Positions 62,026-63,427 of a stretch of DNA of 63,427 nucleotides are shown here, in pieces. Source of the DNA: Lysobacteraceae bacterium (GTDB lineage: Bacteria > Pseudomonadota > Gammaproteobacteria > Xanthomonadales > BQJN01); NCBI GenBank assembly GCA_021604725.1, contig BQJN01000007.1:1-63427 (forward strand), in the 5' to 3' direction. Made by a program: the position numbers and the translations under genes. The notes under the pieces were generated by a model. It did not search any database and was not told the DNA's origin. It saw only the letters and a list, made by a program, of their open reading frames with translations. Each line of letters opens with the position of its first letter. The stretch's first letter is position 1.

Positions 62026-63427
62026 ACCTCGGCTAGGTCACCCTTGTCTTCCAGCCATGCTTTGCGGTCAGCCGATCGCTTTTTCGCCAGCAGCATATCC
62101 ATCAATGCCATGGTGGCATCACGATCATCGATACGTAACGCTGCCAATCTGCGGGTGTCAGGGTCGATGGTGCTTTCCTTCAGCTGCTTTGGATTCATCT
62201 CACCCAGGCCCTTGAATCGTGTCACGGCCACTTTGCCTTTCAGGTTCTCGCGCTCGACACGTTCCAGCAGCATGTCCCGCTCGCTGGCGTCGAGGCAATA
62301 GTGGACCTTCTTGCCAATATCGACGCGAAAAAGCGGCGGCATGGCGACAAACACATGACCGGCTTCTACCAACGCCGGGAAGTGGCGCAGGAATAGCGCG
62401 CACAGCAGGGTGGCAATATGCAGCCCATCAGAATCAGCGTCAGCCAGGATGATGATTTTGCCGTAACGAAGGCCTTCGATATCGGCCCGACCAGGATCGA
62501 CGCCAATGGCGACGGCCAGGTCGTGTACTTCCTGTGAACCCAGGACCGCGCCGGACTCAACTTCCCAGGTATTGAGAATCTTTCCGCGCAGCGGCAGGAT
62601 CGCCTGGAACTCGCGGCTACGAGCTTGTTTGGCTGAGCCGCCTGCCGAATCGCCTTCGACCAGGAAGATCTCTGTCCTTGCCGGGTCTTGCGAGGCGCAA
62701 TCGGCCAGTTTGCCGGGTAGTGCTGGGCCACTGGTGACCTTCTTGCGCACCACCTTCTTGGCTTTTTTGATTCGTGACTGCGCGCGCTCGATCGCCAGTT
62801 GCGCAATCGCCTCGCCTTCAGCGTAGTGTTTGTTCAGCCACAGTGTGAACGCATCTTTAATGGCGCTGGACACCATGGCAGCACAACTTCGTGTCGACAG
62901 CCGTTCCTTGGTCTGGCCACTAAACTGTGGGTCCTGCACCTTGACCGAAAGAATGAAGCATATTCGGTCCCAGACATCTTCTGGCGCCAGTTTGACGCCG
63001 CGCGGCAGCAAGTTGCGGATATCGCAAAACTCGCGAAGCGCATCGGTCAGGCCGGTGCGCAAGCCATTAACATGCGTACCGCCTTGTGTGGTCGGGATCA
63101 GGTTGACGTAGCTTTCCTGGGTTAGTTCGCCCTCAGGTACCCAGGCCAGTGCCCATGTCGATTCGCCTGGCACATCGCCATCAAGCTTACGGCTACCGGT
63201 GAATGGTTCGGCAGGGAGCTGCTCCGCGCCGTCTATGGCTTCAGTCAGATAGCTGGATAGGCCGTCCTGGTAACACCACTCAAAGACGTCTTCACTGGCT
63301 TCTACTTCAAGCTTGACGTGGAGGCCGGGGCACAGCACCGCCTTGGCTCGCAGATTGTGCTTGAGCCGGGGGATGGAAAAGCGTGGCGAGTCAAAATATT
63401 GAGCGTCTGGCCAAAAATGAATGCGAG
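62022..63427 (-). CDS. parE: ParE, DNA topoisomerase IV subunit B (5' part beyond the window)
   Basis: The C-terminal 468 residues are present and the frame stays open to the window edge (FWPDAQYFDSPRFSIPRLKH upstream). It has transducer-domain sequence, the TOPRIM motif EIFLVEGDSAGGSAKQARSR, the metal-binding DADSDGLHIATLLCALF, and the C-terminal VTRFKGLGEMNPKQLKES. With ParC it decatenates replicated chromosomes. The VAPEGELTQESYVN-like region favours ParE over GyrB, as does the lack of a GyrB insert. The TAG stop is part of the adjacent element's terminal CTAG. Confidence 0.95.
   Translation of the reverse strand, partial: RIHFWPDAQYFDSPRFSIPRLKHNLRAKAVLCPGLHVKLEVEASEDVFEWCYQDGLSSYLTEAIDGAEQLPAEPFTGSRKLDGDVPGESTWALAWVPEGELTQESYVNLIPTTQGGTHVNGLRTGLTDALREFCDIRNLLPRGVKLAPEDVWDRICFILSVKVQDPQFSGQTKERLSTRSCAAMVSSAIKDAFTLWLNKHYAEGEAIAQLAIERAQSRIKKAKKVVRKKVTSGPALPGKLADCASQDPARTEIFLVEGDSAGGSAKQARSREFQAILPLRGKILNTWEVESGAVLGSQEVHDLAVAIGVDPGRADIEGLRYGKIIILADADSDGLHIATLLCALFLRHFPALVEAGHVFVAMPPLFRVDIGKKVHYCLDASERDMLLERVERENLKGKVAVTRFKGLGEMNPKQLKESTIDPDTRRLAALRIDDRDATMALMDMLLAKKRSADRKAWLEDKGDLAEV

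Noticed and set aside
61599..62036. ORFs of 60-145 aa inside the 517-bp element
   Set aside because: They run through repeated hairpins in several frames and lack ribosome sites and any transposase motif.

Overview
The window is chromosomal DNA from a Gram-negative bacterium, most likely a gammaproteobacterium near the Lysobacterales/Wenzhouxiangella group. This is an inference from several signs: TonB-dependent receptors, an OprO/P-type porin, RND and tripartite efflux systems, ToxR-like winged-helix/TPR regulators, secreted proteins with a C-terminal DGFE-type tail, and many structured intergenic repeats. Most genes sit in tight operons with 1-4 bp overlaps. No rRNA, tRNA, phage genes, transposase or CRISPR array was seen.

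Region 1 (about 0.3-23.3 kb) reads as a phosphate-starvation island. Six promoter regions carry PhoB-type half-sites (CTGTMAY-like) repeated every 11 bp, several with a plausible -10 hexamer 10 bp downstream. They precede (i) a TonB2-type energising system (DUF3450 protein, TtpC-like long ExbB, ExbB, ExbD, TonB) followed by a TPR protein and a TonB-dependent receptor; (ii) an exported right-handed beta-helix protein of unknown function; (iii) a GT4 glycosyltransferase plus PAP2 phosphatase, suggesting replacement of phospholipid by glycolipid; (iv) a phosphate-selective porin; (v) PstS; and (vi) PstC-PstA-PstB-PhoU. A PhoU-like DUF47 gene also lies inside the island. PhoB and PhoR themselves are not in the window. 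Together these genes would move phosphorus compounds across the outer membrane (porin plus receptor), capture and import phosphate (Pst), and save phosphorus in the membrane.

Region 2 (23.2-34.9 kb) is mixed: an SGNH hydrolase/2OG-Fe(II) oxygenase pair, a NYN/LOTUS-type nuclease with an acetyltransferase, an RND permease with its adaptor, a zinc-ribbon membrane protein, a c-type cytochrome, a 560-bp block of repeated hairpins, an NTF2-like protein, and a ribbon-helix-helix/nucleotidyltransferase pair that resembles a toxin-antitoxin module.

Region 3 (35.1-39.7 kb, minus strand) is a very tight operon: a 51-aa lysine-rich protein (too short for most ORF filters), an SGNH hydrolase, ModA, ModB, ModC, a PhyH-type oxygenase and an acetyltransferase. 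Region 4 (39.9-53.9 kb) holds a 1068-aa secreted protein, a winged-helix/TPR regulator, DUF2277 and DUF3108-like proteins, a second secreted protein, and an operon of AI-2E transporter, ion channel, NodT-type outer-membrane factor, HlyD adaptor and DUF2955 membrane protein.

Region 5 (54.0-63.4 kb) holds a propeller-GGDEF protein without visible export signals, an NSS transporter, a small lipoprotein, FumC, an exported protein with an internal duplication, a 517-bp non-coding element with 35-bp terminal inverted repeats, and the C-terminal part of ParE, whose stop codon lies inside the element's terminal repeat. A dispersed repeat family with covarying hairpins occurs at 0-0.24 kb, 11.8-12.3 kb and inside this 517-bp element.
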